From positions 1-32,931 of the forward strand of contig JASBSE010000418.1 in NCBI GenBank assembly GCA_030149115.1: a stretch of DNA of 32,931 nt. The letters are read 5' to 3'. A program made the position numbers and the translations under genes. Source of the DNA: Winogradskyella sp. (GTDB lineage Bacteria; Bacteroidota; Bacteroidia; Flavobacteriales; Flavobacteriaceae). This document shows, in pieces, positions 1-6,582 of the stretch. The notes beneath the pieces are model-generated. The model saw only the letters and a list, made by a program, of their open reading frames with translations. It had not been told where the DNA came from and ran no database searches. Each line of letters starts with the position of its first letter. Positions within the stretch are counted from its first letter, which is position 1.

Positions 1-23
1 GCGAGTATGATGTAGCAGTTTAA
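1..23 (+). CDS. 3' end of an upstream gene (partial)
   Basis: The reading frame starting at base 3 gives E-Y-D-V-A-V followed by a TAA stop at 21-23, four bases before the ATG of the next gene. This fits the last codons of a co-directional upstream gene in the same operon. Only six codons are visible, so no product can be named and the frame could be fortuitous. Confidence 0.3.
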
Positions 24-26
24 AAA

Positions 27-341
27 ATGAGAACTAATCTAAATACTAATTATCATAAAGGTCGTTTTCGTTGTGGAGAATGGGCAAAACATTTACGTCC
101 TTTTTCAAAGCGAATTGGTAATAAAAGATTTAGAAAAAGTACTTTAGAGACCATCGAAGATGAGTTGAGAAACGAATTTGTTACATGGCCTAAAAAAAGA
201 GGAATCAAAAAAAACATTAAGGTTAAAATAACTACTGATTCGAATGGAAACACTTATAGTCGTATTGAAAAATATGGTAGTTTAAGAGATCTGAAAAACT
301 CAATAAATAGGCCTTGTGTAATTAGATATAAGATACTCTAA
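27..341 (+). CDS. Small basic protein of unknown function
   Basis: This gene encodes 104 residues, rich in Lys and Arg (for example RFRCGEW near residue 13 and KKRGIKKNIKVKI near residue 56), with no signal peptide or membrane segment. I do not recognise the family. It starts at an ATG four bases after a probable upstream stop and ends 14 bases before the GT9 gene, so it is probably co-transcribed with that gene. The basic composition would suit a nucleic-acid or ribosome-associated protein, but nothing in the sequence proves this. A 66-codon antisense frame overlaps it and looks like a shadow. Confidence 0.6.
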   Translation: MRTNLNTNYHKGRFRCGEWAKHLRPFSKRIGNKRFRKSTLETIEDELRNEFVTWPKKRGIKKNIKVKITTDSNGNTYSRIEKYGSLRDLKNSINRPCVIRYKIL

Positions 342-355
342 GAATTAATTTAAGA

Positions 356-1420
356 TTGAAAATTTTAATCATACAACAAAAAATGATTGGTGATGTTTTG
401 GCTTCAAGCATATTGTTTGAAGCCATTAAGCATCAATATCCTGATGCAGAATTACATTACCTCATTAATACGCATACCTTCCCTGTTGTAGATCAAAATC
501 CTTATATAGATAAGATTCATTTTTTTACACCAGAACATGAAAAAAGCAAATTGAAGCTTATAAAATTTGCCAAACAGCTTAGAAAAGAGAATTACGATGT
601 TATCATTGATGTTTACTCTAAATTATCGAGTAATCTTATCACCTTACTTTCTAAAGCAAAGATTAAAATTTCTAAGTATAAACCTTATACATCTTTTATT
701 TATAATCATACCTATAAAGATGCCAATAAAGTTATCTCAAAAGCTGGATTAGCTATAGAAAACCGGTTACAGTTGCTTATACCATTAGGTATTGATATTA
801 GCAATATTGTTAGACCAAAAATTTATTTAACAGAAGAGGAAAAATCTAAAATTAAAGTTTTTTTAGAATCAAATCGCATAGATACCAGCAAACCACTATA
901 CATGATTGGTGTTTTGGGTAGCGGACCTAATAAAACCTATCCGTTTGACTATATGGCTTCAGTGATTGATACGATTGTAAAAACACAGCCCAAAAGTCAG
1001 ATTTTATTTAATTATATACCAAACCAAGAAGCTGATGCCAAAGCCATTTTAGATTTGTGTAAATCTGAAACTCAAAACAATATTCATTTTAACGTTTTTG
1101 GTAAAAGTTTGAGAGATTTTTTAGCTATTACGCAACATTGCGATGCACTAATAGGAAATGAAGGCGGAGCTATAAACATGGCGAAAGCTTTAAGTATACC
1201 TACATTTACTATTTTTTCACCTTGGATAAAAAAAGAAGCTTGGAATATGTTCGATGATGGCAAAAAACACCTTTCTGTTCATCTAAAGGATTATGACAAA
1301 CAACCGTATTTAGATATAAACCATCCAAAGGAGTTAAAATCTAAAGCTTCAGAATTGTATTTAAAATTTAAACCTTCTTATTTTGAAGAAGACTTGGTTA
1401 AATTTTTAGAAAGGTTATAG
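356..1420 (+). CDS. Glycosyltransferase family 9 (ADP-heptose:LPS heptosyltransferase-like)
   Basis: The 354-residue protein is the usual length for GT9, a GT-B-fold family that adds heptose or a related sugar to LPS inner core on the cytoplasmic face of the inner membrane. The N-terminus M-K-I-L-I-I-Q-Q-K-M-I-G-D-V-L (residues 1-15) is the typical GT9 opening strand and loop. The C-terminal donor-binding region is IGNEGGAINMAKALSIPTF (about 266-284), followed by a F-S-P turn. The histidine usual in this loop is replaced by Asn, so the donor may not be ADP-heptose itself. Translation is read from a TTG at 356, since no ATG is better placed and the GT9 motif begins there. The gene converges on the minus-strand GT2 gene with a 2-base gap. 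Family assignment is firm and substrate is inference. Confidence 0.88.
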   Translation: MKILIIQQKMIGDVLASSILFEAIKHQYPDAELHYLINTHTFPVVDQNPYIDKIHFFTPEHEKSKLKLIKFAKQLRKENYDVIIDVYSKLSSNLITLLSKAKIKISKYKPYTSFIYNHTYKDANKVISKAGLAIENRLQLLIPLGIDISNIVRPKIYLTEEEKSKIKVFLESNRIDTSKPLYMIGVLGSGPNKTYPFDYMASVIDTIVKTQPKSQILFNYIPNQEADAKAILDLCKSETQNNIHFNVFGKSLRDFLAITQHCDALIGNEGGAINMAKALSIPTFTIFSPWIKKEAWNMFDDGKKHLSVHLKDYDKQPYLDINHPKELKSKASELYLKFKPSYFEEDLVKFLERL

Positions 1421-1422
1421 GC

Positions 1423-2244
1423 TTAATCTTTCTTAATACCGTATTCAGTCCACTTCAAATTTTCTTTTTTCACTTTAGCTCTAATCGCTAAATTTCTATC
1501 TAAAGATTCTTGTGTTTTATAACCACGTGCATGATCGAGATGCAGACAAATAGCTTTGTAACGTATTTGTTTTGTTTTAATGCCATTGTTTACCAAACGC
1601 TCACCCAACTCTCTATCTGGTCCACCATATTGCATACGCTCGTCATATCCATTTATCGCAATTAAATCAGATTTCCAAGCAGAGGAATTACAATTATTAA
1701 ATGTAGCACCTGTTGGAGTTACTACATCTAAGAAGTTAGCCAGACCATTTTTTGCAGAAAGCTTTAGCTTGTTTTTTCCGCTAAGTTCCCCTTGGTCTTT
1801 TAGCCATTTCACTTCAAAACAACGTTTAGACCTTATATCATCTTCGGCAATAGTTTCACTAATATCCATTGGCAGTTTACAGTATCCACCAGATAAAAAA
1901 TAACCTTTTTCGGCATGTTTTGCATGGGTTTCCACAAAATCTTCACGTGGAATACAATCTCCATCCGTAAATAAGATATAATCGTTTTTTGCCATGACAA
2001 TAGCTTCATTCAAAATCTTTTGGCGTCTGTAGCCTTTGTCTTCATGCCAAGCGTGCGTAATTTCTACAGGGTAATTTTCTTTAAACCTATCTATTAAATT
2101 TTTGGTTTCTACAGTAGACCCATCATCAGCAATAATAATATCAAAATCTTTATAGGTTTGTACACTGTAACCGTACAATACTTTTTCTAACCAATCGATT
2201 TTATTATAAGTAGCAATAATGACTGTAATTTTTGGTAACGCCAT
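1423..2244 (-). CDS. Glycosyltransferase family 2 with galactosyltransferase-like C-terminus (copy A)
   Basis: This 273-residue GT-A enzyme opens with K-I-T-V-I-I-A-T-Y-N (5-14). It has the nucleotide-binding A-D-D-G-S-T (39-44) and the metal-binding D-G-D (94-96), followed by the GT7C-like motif YGGPDRELGER (about 206-216) seen in bifunctional GT2 enzymes such as the chondroitin-polymerase group. It has no membrane helices, so it is probably a cytosolic or peripheral inner-membrane enzyme of LPS or surface-glycan synthesis. It lies 5 bases downstream of its closest visible relative (copy B, starting near 3071) and is presumably translated from the same mRNA. The donor sugar cannot be told from sequence. 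Confidence 0.88.
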   Translation of the reverse strand: MALPKITVIIATYNKIDWLEKVLYGYSVQTYKDFDIIIADDGSTVETKNLIDRFKENYPVEITHAWHEDKGYRRQKILNEAIVMAKNDYILFTDGDCIPREDFVETHAKHAEKGYFLSGGYCKLPMDISETIAEDDIRSKRCFEVKWLKDQGELSGKNKLKLSAKNGLANFLDVVTPTGATFNNCNSSAWKSDLIAINGYDERMQYGGPDRELGERLVNNGIKTKQIRYKAICLHLDHARGYKTQESLDRNLAIRAKVKKENLKWTEYGIKKD

Positions 2245-2249
2245 GGATT

Positions 2250-3071
2250 TTATCTCTTAATACCAAATTTGGTATATGTTGATTTATTTCTTTTTGTCTC
2301 CTTACGAATTTTCAGATTTAAAGTCTCTGCATCTTCATTTTTATAAGGTCTTTCGTGATACAAATGTACACAAATAGTACTATATCTTACTTGCTTGAAT
2401 CTTACACCATTATTCATCATTCGCTCACCTACTTCCCTATCTTCACCACCATATTTCATACGTTCGTCAAAACCATTTACGGCCAAAATATCGCTTTTAA
2501 AACACGACACATTCATACCATCAAAAGTAGCTTTTGTTGGAGTTAACGTATTTAAAAGATTTGCCTTGACTTTAGAATTAGTTAACTTATTTAACTTAAA
2601 AGTCTTGGGCTGACCTTTGACTAAAAGCCATTGTTTATCAAAACATTTTTGGCTATCTACTGTCTCTTTGGTTATGCTTTGAGATATTTTTTCAGACAGC
2701 TTAAAATATCCTCCAGAAAGTGCATAATTAGTTTGCTTTAACTTTAAATGAGTTGCTACAAAATCCGCTCTTGCAATACAATCTCCATCTGTAAATATGA
2801 GATATTCTGAATTTGAAGCGCTAATAGCTTTGTTAAGAATTTTTGTTTTCTGAAAGCCTTCATCCTCTTGCCATATATGAATAACATCTATGCTTGACTT
2901 CTTAGAAAATTCATCAACCACAGCCTTTGTTCTCTCATCAGAACCATCATCCGCTATAATCAACTCAAAATTAGATTCGGTTTGAAGATCATAACTATGT
3001 AAAACCAGCTCTAACCATTTTGGTTGATTGTATGTACTAATAATAACCGAAGCTTTAAGTTGTGATTGCAT
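2250..3071 (-). CDS. Glycosyltransferase family 2 with galactosyltransferase-like C-terminus (copy B)
   Basis: This is a paralogue of copy A along its whole length. It has the same V-I-I-S-T-Y-N start, A-D-D-G-S (40-44), D-G-D-C (95-98) and YGGEDREVGERMMNNGV near residue 205. I place the start at the ATG whose A is base 3071. A GTG two codons upstream (3077) is in frame, but it coincides with the last base of a consensus -7 promoter element at 3077-3084, so a message would begin too late to include it. The pair looks like a tandem duplication with divergence, giving two transferases that may add successive or alternative sugars. It is divergently transcribed from the WaaE-like gene at 3113. 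Confidence 0.87.
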   Translation of the reverse strand: MQSQLKASVIISTYNQPKWLELVLHSYDLQTESNFELIIADDGSDERTKAVVDEFSKKSSIDVIHIWQEDEGFQKTKILNKAISASNSEYLIFTDGDCIARADFVATHLKLKQTNYALSGGYFKLSEKISQSITKETVDSQKCFDKQWLLVKGQPKTFKLNKLTNSKVKANLLNTLTPTKATFDGMNVSCFKSDILAVNGFDERMKYGGEDREVGERMMNNGVRFKQVRYSTICVHLYHERPYKNEDAETLNLKIRKETKRNKSTYTKFGIKR

Positions 3072-3076
3072 AAGCA

Positions 3077-3084
3077 CAAAAATA
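3077..3084 (-). promoter_or_regulatory. -7 promoter element for the GT2 pair
   Basis: On the minus strand this reads TATTTTTG, an exact match to the Bacteroidota -7 consensus TAnnTTTG. It ends 5 bases before the ATG at 3071, which implies a leaderless or nearly leaderless message. No clear -33 TTG is found at the usual distance. Confidence 0.4.
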
Positions 3085-3085
3085 C

Positions 3086-3093
3086 TATTTTTA
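3086..3093 (+). promoter_or_regulatory. -7 promoter-like element for the WaaE-like GT2 gene
   Basis: This reads TATTTTTA, 7 of 8 positions of TAnnTTTG, with a TTG at 3066-3068 (17-base spacing) as a possible -33. It sits 19 bases before the ATG at 3113 and almost abuts the divergent minus-strand -7 element at 3077-3084. Confidence 0.35.
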
Positions 3094-3112
3094 CAACAGT
3101 GAAATTACAAGT

Positions 3113-3871
3113 ATGCTAAAACTATCTGGTGTTATCATTACCTTTAATGAAGAGCGAAATATCGAACGATGTTTACAGTCTTTAGTTAATGTTGTTGATG
3201 AAATTGTGGTTGTAGACTCTTATTCTACAGATAACACCAAAAGAATTTGCCAAAAATTTAGTGTAAAGTTTATTGAGCAAAAATTTCTTGGATACACCGA
3301 ACAGAAAAACTTTGCTTTAGAGCAAACTACACACAAGCATATTGTTTCTCTTGATGGTGATGAGGCGCTTTCTAATGAACTTCAAAAATCTATAATTAAG
3401 CTAAAAAATAATTGGGGTTTTGATGGGTATTATGTTAACCGTTATAATAATTTTTGCGGACAATGGATAAAGCATAGCGATTGGTACCCTAATAAAAAAT
3501 TACGCGTTTTTGATAAAAGCAAAACAAAATGGACAGGTCATAAAATTCACGAAACAATTAAATTGAATAACCCAAATGCTGAAGTTGGTTATTTAAAAGG
3601 TGATATTCTTCATTACACTTACCAAAGTTATGAGGAAATGGATAAAAAAACCGAATATTTTTCTTCCATTGCAGCTCAAGCTTATTATGAAGAAAATAAA
3701 AAAGCAACATTATGGAAACTCATTTGGAATCCGTTATGGGCTTTCTTTAAATCTTACATTCTAAGATTAGGGTTTTTAGATGGTAAAAATGGTTTTAGAA
3801 TTTGTTACCAAACATGGAAAATTACTTATTTGAAGTATAAAAAATTAAGAGCACTAAAAATGAATTCCTGA
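3113..3871 (+). CDS. Glycosyltransferase family 2, WaaE/KdtX-like (LPS core)
   Basis: The protein has 252 residues. The GT-A N-terminus G-V-I-I-T-F-N-E-E (6-14) is followed by V-V-V-D-S-Y-S-T-D-N-T (32-42) and the metal site S-L-D-G-D-E (79-84), the signature of the WaaE/KdtX branch that adds glucose or a related hexose to inner-core LPS. Further motifs are YPNKKLRVFDKSK (about 125-137) and H-K-I-H-E-T (143-148), also typical of this branch. A hydrophobic stretch near the C-terminus (about residues 205-225) may associate with the membrane. The stop is one base from the stop of the convergent LPS kinase gene. The subfamily call is good; the exact acceptor is inferred from the neighbourhood. 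Confidence 0.87.
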   Translation: MLKLSGVIITFNEERNIERCLQSLVNVVDEIVVVDSYSTDNTKRICQKFSVKFIEQKFLGYTEQKNFALEQTTHKHIVSLDGDEALSNELQKSIIKLKNNWGFDGYYVNRYNNFCGQWIKHSDWYPNKKLRVFDKSKTKWTGHKIHETIKLNNPNAEVGYLKGDILHYTYQSYEEMDKKTEYFSSIAAQAYYEENKKATLWKLIWNPLWAFFKSYILRLGFLDGKNGFRICYQTWKITYLKYKKLRALKMNS

Positions 3872-3872
3872 T

Positions 3873-4631
3873 TTATTTTTTCCAAAATTTAAGTTTCTTT
3901 TTCAACCGTTTTTTTCTGTAATACTTTTCTTGAAAAGCCTGTGTAGAACTCCACATGAGATTAAACACTTTCTCATATGGCTCATTACAACATTTAGAGT
4001 ATTCATCACTCATAACCTTTACCATAGACTCATGTGTAGTTAATTTCGCAAAGTTTTTAATTCTAGTCTCAAAATCCATAGGTTTAAACTTCATTCTATT
4101 CAAGTCTACGAGGTAAAAATGGTACGAATCTTCACTTTTTTTAATTAAGGTATTACCTGGTGAATGATCTAAAAAATTAACATTCTTCTCATGTAAATCA
4201 TATGTAAACCTTGTAAAAGCTCTCAAAATGTTTTCATGATTTGGGTAATTCAGGTCCTTGGTTAGTTCTCTATAGGTTATATCGCATTCTAATTGCTCAC
4301 TTATATAGTAGCTCTGTTTAAATAATAGAGGAGTCTTAAACTCATAATAGGCAATTGGCTGTGGTGTGCCAATTTCAAGTTTTAAAAGTTCATTTGCATA
4401 CTCAAAAGAACGCTGTGCTTTACTTTTTCTAAAGAACCTATAAGCTATTTGATTAATAATATTAGGAATTTTGAACGACTTTACATTTAGTATTTTGTCC
4501 TTTATTTTAAACAGCTTTAAAGAATTTCTATCTTGATTTCCAAACGGAGTTCCTGTAGTCTCAAAATTTATAATACCACTATCTAACTGTGCTGTAATTG
4601 TTGTGAATTTTTCTTCTATCACTCTATTCAT
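3873..4631 (-). CDS. LPS core kinase, Kdo kinase / WaaP-InaA family
   Basis: This 252-residue protein carries the small-kinase hallmarks of the KdkA/WaaP family. It has a lysine in the beta-3 region (K51 or K54 in NVKSFK), a Glu in the following helix (about E77 in R-S-F-E-Y-A-N), a catalytic loop L-D-H-S-P-G-N-T-L-I with D155 and N160, and a metal-binding V-D-L-N-R-M (D176), which replaces DFG exactly as D-L-H/N-R does in WaaP-type kinases. The likely role is ATP-dependent phosphorylation of Kdo or heptose in the LPS inner core on the cytoplasmic face of the membrane. The basic C-terminus (KKRLKKKLKFWKK) would favour membrane binding. The surrounding glycosyltransferases support the call. 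KdkA and heptose-kinase activity cannot be distinguished here. Confidence 0.82.
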   Translation of the reverse strand: MNRVIEEKFTTITAQLDSGIINFETTGTPFGNQDRNSLKLFKIKDKILNVKSFKIPNIINQIAYRFFRKSKAQRSFEYANELLKLEIGTPQPIAYYEFKTPLLFKQSYYISEQLECDITYRELTKDLNYPNHENILRAFTRFTYDLHEKNVNFLDHSPGNTLIKKSEDSYHFYLVDLNRMKFKPMDFETRIKNFAKLTTHESMVKVMSDEYSKCCNEPYEKVFNLMWSSTQAFQEKYYRKKRLKKKLKFWKK

Positions 4632-4635
4632 AGTA

Positions 4636-4643
4636 CAAAATTA
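4636..4643 (-). promoter_or_regulatory. -7 promoter element of the LPS kinase gene
   Basis: The minus strand reads TAATTTTG, an exact TAnnTTTG match, 4 bases before the ATG at 4631. A start of transcription 5-7 bases downstream would fall at or inside the start codon, so translation would be leaderless. I see no -33 TTG at the expected spacing. Confidence 0.4.
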
Positions 4644-4719
4644 CAATTAGTTTATAACTTTTACTTTAATTTAGCCAATATTGAAACAAATCTATAACGA
4701 CTTTTGAGACCATATAAAA

Positions 4720-5616
4720 ATGAAAAACATTTTATCTTCATTAAAGAGAAAACATATTAAAAGCAGAACGCTCAAAACTATTTTAAATAACGAACAAAAA
4801 AATAATTCTGTTGTTAATCTTCATAGAATAGATAAAAATAATGTTGGTGATTTTTATTGTGCACCACACCTCTATTTTGATGTTTTAAAAGATAAAGCCT
4901 TAGACATATTTGATTATAAAGTTGATGATAGAAATGTGACCAATAATTTCATTGAAAAAATCTCAAATAATAGTCTAATTATTGGTGGTGGTGGATTATT
5001 GAATCGTTCTGGCTTTTCTAAACAAATGGAGCTTTTTGAAAAACTAACAGAAAAAAATAAGAAAATTGTACTTTGGGGTTTGGGTCATAACCGTAAAGAT
5101 CATTTCACATTCAATAAAAAAGTAGACTACAATATAGATATATCAAAATTTGGATTGGTTGGTACAAGAGATTATAGTATGCCTGGAGAATATGTTCCTT
5201 GCGTAAGTTGTATGCATAGCATTTTTGATAATGACTATTCTAGCGTTCAAGAAACTGGTATAATCTTCCACAAAGACACTCTGAAAAAAAACAACCTATT
5301 AAAACGGCTAGAAAACTATCCTACGAGCTCTAACACAACTAATCTTGAAGAAATGGTTGGTTTTATTGGTAAATCCGAAACTATTGTAACAGATAGCTAT
5401 CATGCGATGTATTGGTCCTTACTTTTAAACAAAAAAGTAATTGCAATACCCAACTCTTCAAAATTCTACGATTTTAAATACAAACCCGTTTTTTCTTCTT
5501 TCGACAATTTTGAAGACGATATTAAGAAAGGGCAGAGTTATTCGGGAATTTTAGAAGAATGTCGTGAGATTAATCATAAATTTGCCGACAAAGCATTCAA
5601 CTATCTTAACTTATAA
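4720..5616 (+). CDS. Polysaccharide pyruvyl transferase family protein
   Basis: The protein has 298 residues. The family (PF04230 type) transfers pyruvate from phosphoenolpyruvate to a sugar as a ketal, adding negative charge to a surface glycan. Visible motifs are N-N-V-G-D-F-Y (40-46), I-I-G-G-G-G-L-L (87-94), G-T-R-D-Y-S (148-153) and V-T-D-S-Y-H-A-M-Y-W (223-232); the last is the conserved S/R-x-H active-site region. There is no signal peptide, so the protein is cytosolic. The stop is 5 bases before the rhamnosyltransferase-like gene, so the two are almost certainly co-transcribed and may act on the same glycan. Acceptor unknown. Confidence 0.83.
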   Translation: MKNILSSLKRKHIKSRTLKTILNNEQKNNSVVNLHRIDKNNVGDFYCAPHLYFDVLKDKALDIFDYKVDDRNVTNNFIEKISNNSLIIGGGGLLNRSGFSKQMELFEKLTEKNKKIVLWGLGHNRKDHFTFNKKVDYNIDISKFGLVGTRDYSMPGEYVPCVSCMHSIFDNDYSSVQETGIIFHKDTLKKNNLLKRLENYPTSSNTTNLEEMVGFIGKSETIVTDSYHAMYWSLLLNKKVIAIPNSSKFYDFKYKPVFSSFDNFEDDIKKGQSYSGILEECREINHKFADKAFNYLNL

Positions 5617-5621
5617 TAAGG

Positions 5622-6470
5622 ATGGAGTATAACCATTTTTTAATTACTCGTTTTAATCTTAGAAATCCTAAATGGGTTTCTGATAAAAAAAACACACCTG
5701 TTTTAACAGATCAATGGCACGAAAACAGATTTAAACTATTTAATGATTTTTGTTTTGAAAGTGTTAAAGCCCAAACCAATCAAAATTTCCAATGGCTTGT
5801 TTTTTTTGATACTACTACACCTCAAAAGTTTAGAGATATTATAGATACTTTTAAATCTAAAATGGAGAATTTTGTTCCTATCTACATAGATGGAATGGAT
5901 TTATTTTTGCCTTCAATTAAAGAATATATCTCTAACTACGATAGTGAATACATTATAACAAGTCGTATAGATAATGATGATTGTATTAGCAAATTTTATA
6001 TAAATGAAGTACAAAAAAGATTTAATCGTCAAAACTTCATGGCTGTAGATTTCATAGATGGTTATTCTTTACAGATAAAACCAGATGTAAAGATTGGTAA
6101 GCGAATAGACCAATACTCACCTTTTATTAGTCTCATTGAAAAAAATGATAGCCCAAAAACAGTATGGAGTGCAAGCCACTCACATTGGAAACGCGAAAAA
6201 AACGTTCTTTTTGTTAGAAATGTAAGTGTCTGGACTGCTGTTTCTCATTTAGAAAATAAAGTTAATGGATTTGGCGGCTACGGAAAAGTAAATATTGACG
6301 ATTACTTAGATACTTTTAAAATCACTCAAAATCAACAAGATTATATTAAAGAAAATATAACACCTGGGAATGTTTGGGAATCTAACAATCTAAAAATGAG
6401 GCTAAAATCTCTTTTTAATTACCATTACAAAAATCTTAAAAAATCCATAGGTGTATATAAGTTTAAATAA
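5622..6470 (+). CDS. Putative rhamnosyltransferase / glycosyltransferase
   Basis: The protein has 282 residues. The N-terminus N-H-F-L-I-T-R-F-N-L-R (4-14), the F-Q-W-L-V-F-F-D strand (56-63) and the acidic I-T-S-R-I-D-N-D-D-C (112-121) match the putative rhamnosyltransferase family (PF11316 type), whose S-R-I-D-x-D-D element resembles a GT-A D-x-D metal site. It is cytosolic and lies directly behind the pyruvyl transferase. It presumably transfers a deoxyhexose or similar sugar in the same pathway. The sugar is not deducible, and rhamnose is only the family label. Confidence 0.78.
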   Translation: MEYNHFLITRFNLRNPKWVSDKKNTPVLTDQWHENRFKLFNDFCFESVKAQTNQNFQWLVFFDTTTPQKFRDIIDTFKSKMENFVPIYIDGMDLFLPSIKEYISNYDSEYIITSRIDNDDCISKFYINEVQKRFNRQNFMAVDFIDGYSLQIKPDVKIGKRIDQYSPFISLIEKNDSPKTVWSASHSHWKREKNVLFVRNVSVWTAVSHLENKVNGFGGYGKVNIDDYLDTFKITQNQQDYIKENITPGNVWESNNLKMRLKSLFNYHYKNLKKSIGVYKFK

Positions 6471-6527
6471 ATCACATTAAAATAGTTATAACACCTGTTT
6501 TAATTTTATTTAGATTGTACCACATCA

Positions 6528-6547
6528 ACTTATAAATATTTATAAGT
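6528..6547. promoter_or_regulatory. Perfect 20-bp palindrome in the cca promoter (operator candidate)
   Basis: Two 10-base arms, ACTTATAAAT and ATTTATAAGT, form a perfect dyad with no spacer. It ends 2 bases before the TATCTTTG -7 element, so a bound protein would cover the region between the two promoter elements. The sequence is almost all A/T, so chance is possible, but the size, symmetry and position suit a dimeric repressor. Confidence 0.45.
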
Positions 6548-6549
6548 CG

Positions 6550-6557
6550 TATCTTTG
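6550..6557 (+). promoter_or_regulatory. -7 promoter element for cca
   Basis: TATCTTTG matches TAnnTTTG exactly, 25 bases before the ATG at 6583. The same octamer precedes the secreted-protein genes at 25769 and 30683. A TTG at 6515-6517 is too far upstream to be a standard -33. Confidence 0.5.
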
Positions 6558-6582
6558 CAAAACCATTTTTATTGGGTGAAGT

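Noticed and set aside
1580..1903. 107-codon plus-strand frame antisense to the GT2 copy A gene
   Set aside because: A similar antisense frame occurs in the paralogue (2395-2613), so both are mirror images of the conserved coding strand and not genes.
4667..4674. TAATTTAG as a -7 element for the pyruvyl transferase gene
   Set aside because: It has one mismatch at the conserved TTTG, no -33, and the same octamer occurs at other sites where no promoter is expected (near 18528), so I did not list it.
6476..6504. ATTAAAA/TTTTAAT inverted repeat after the rhamnosyltransferase-like gene, considered as a terminator
   Set aside because: The stem is 7 A/T pairs with a 15-base loop and no G or C, too weak for an intrinsic terminator.
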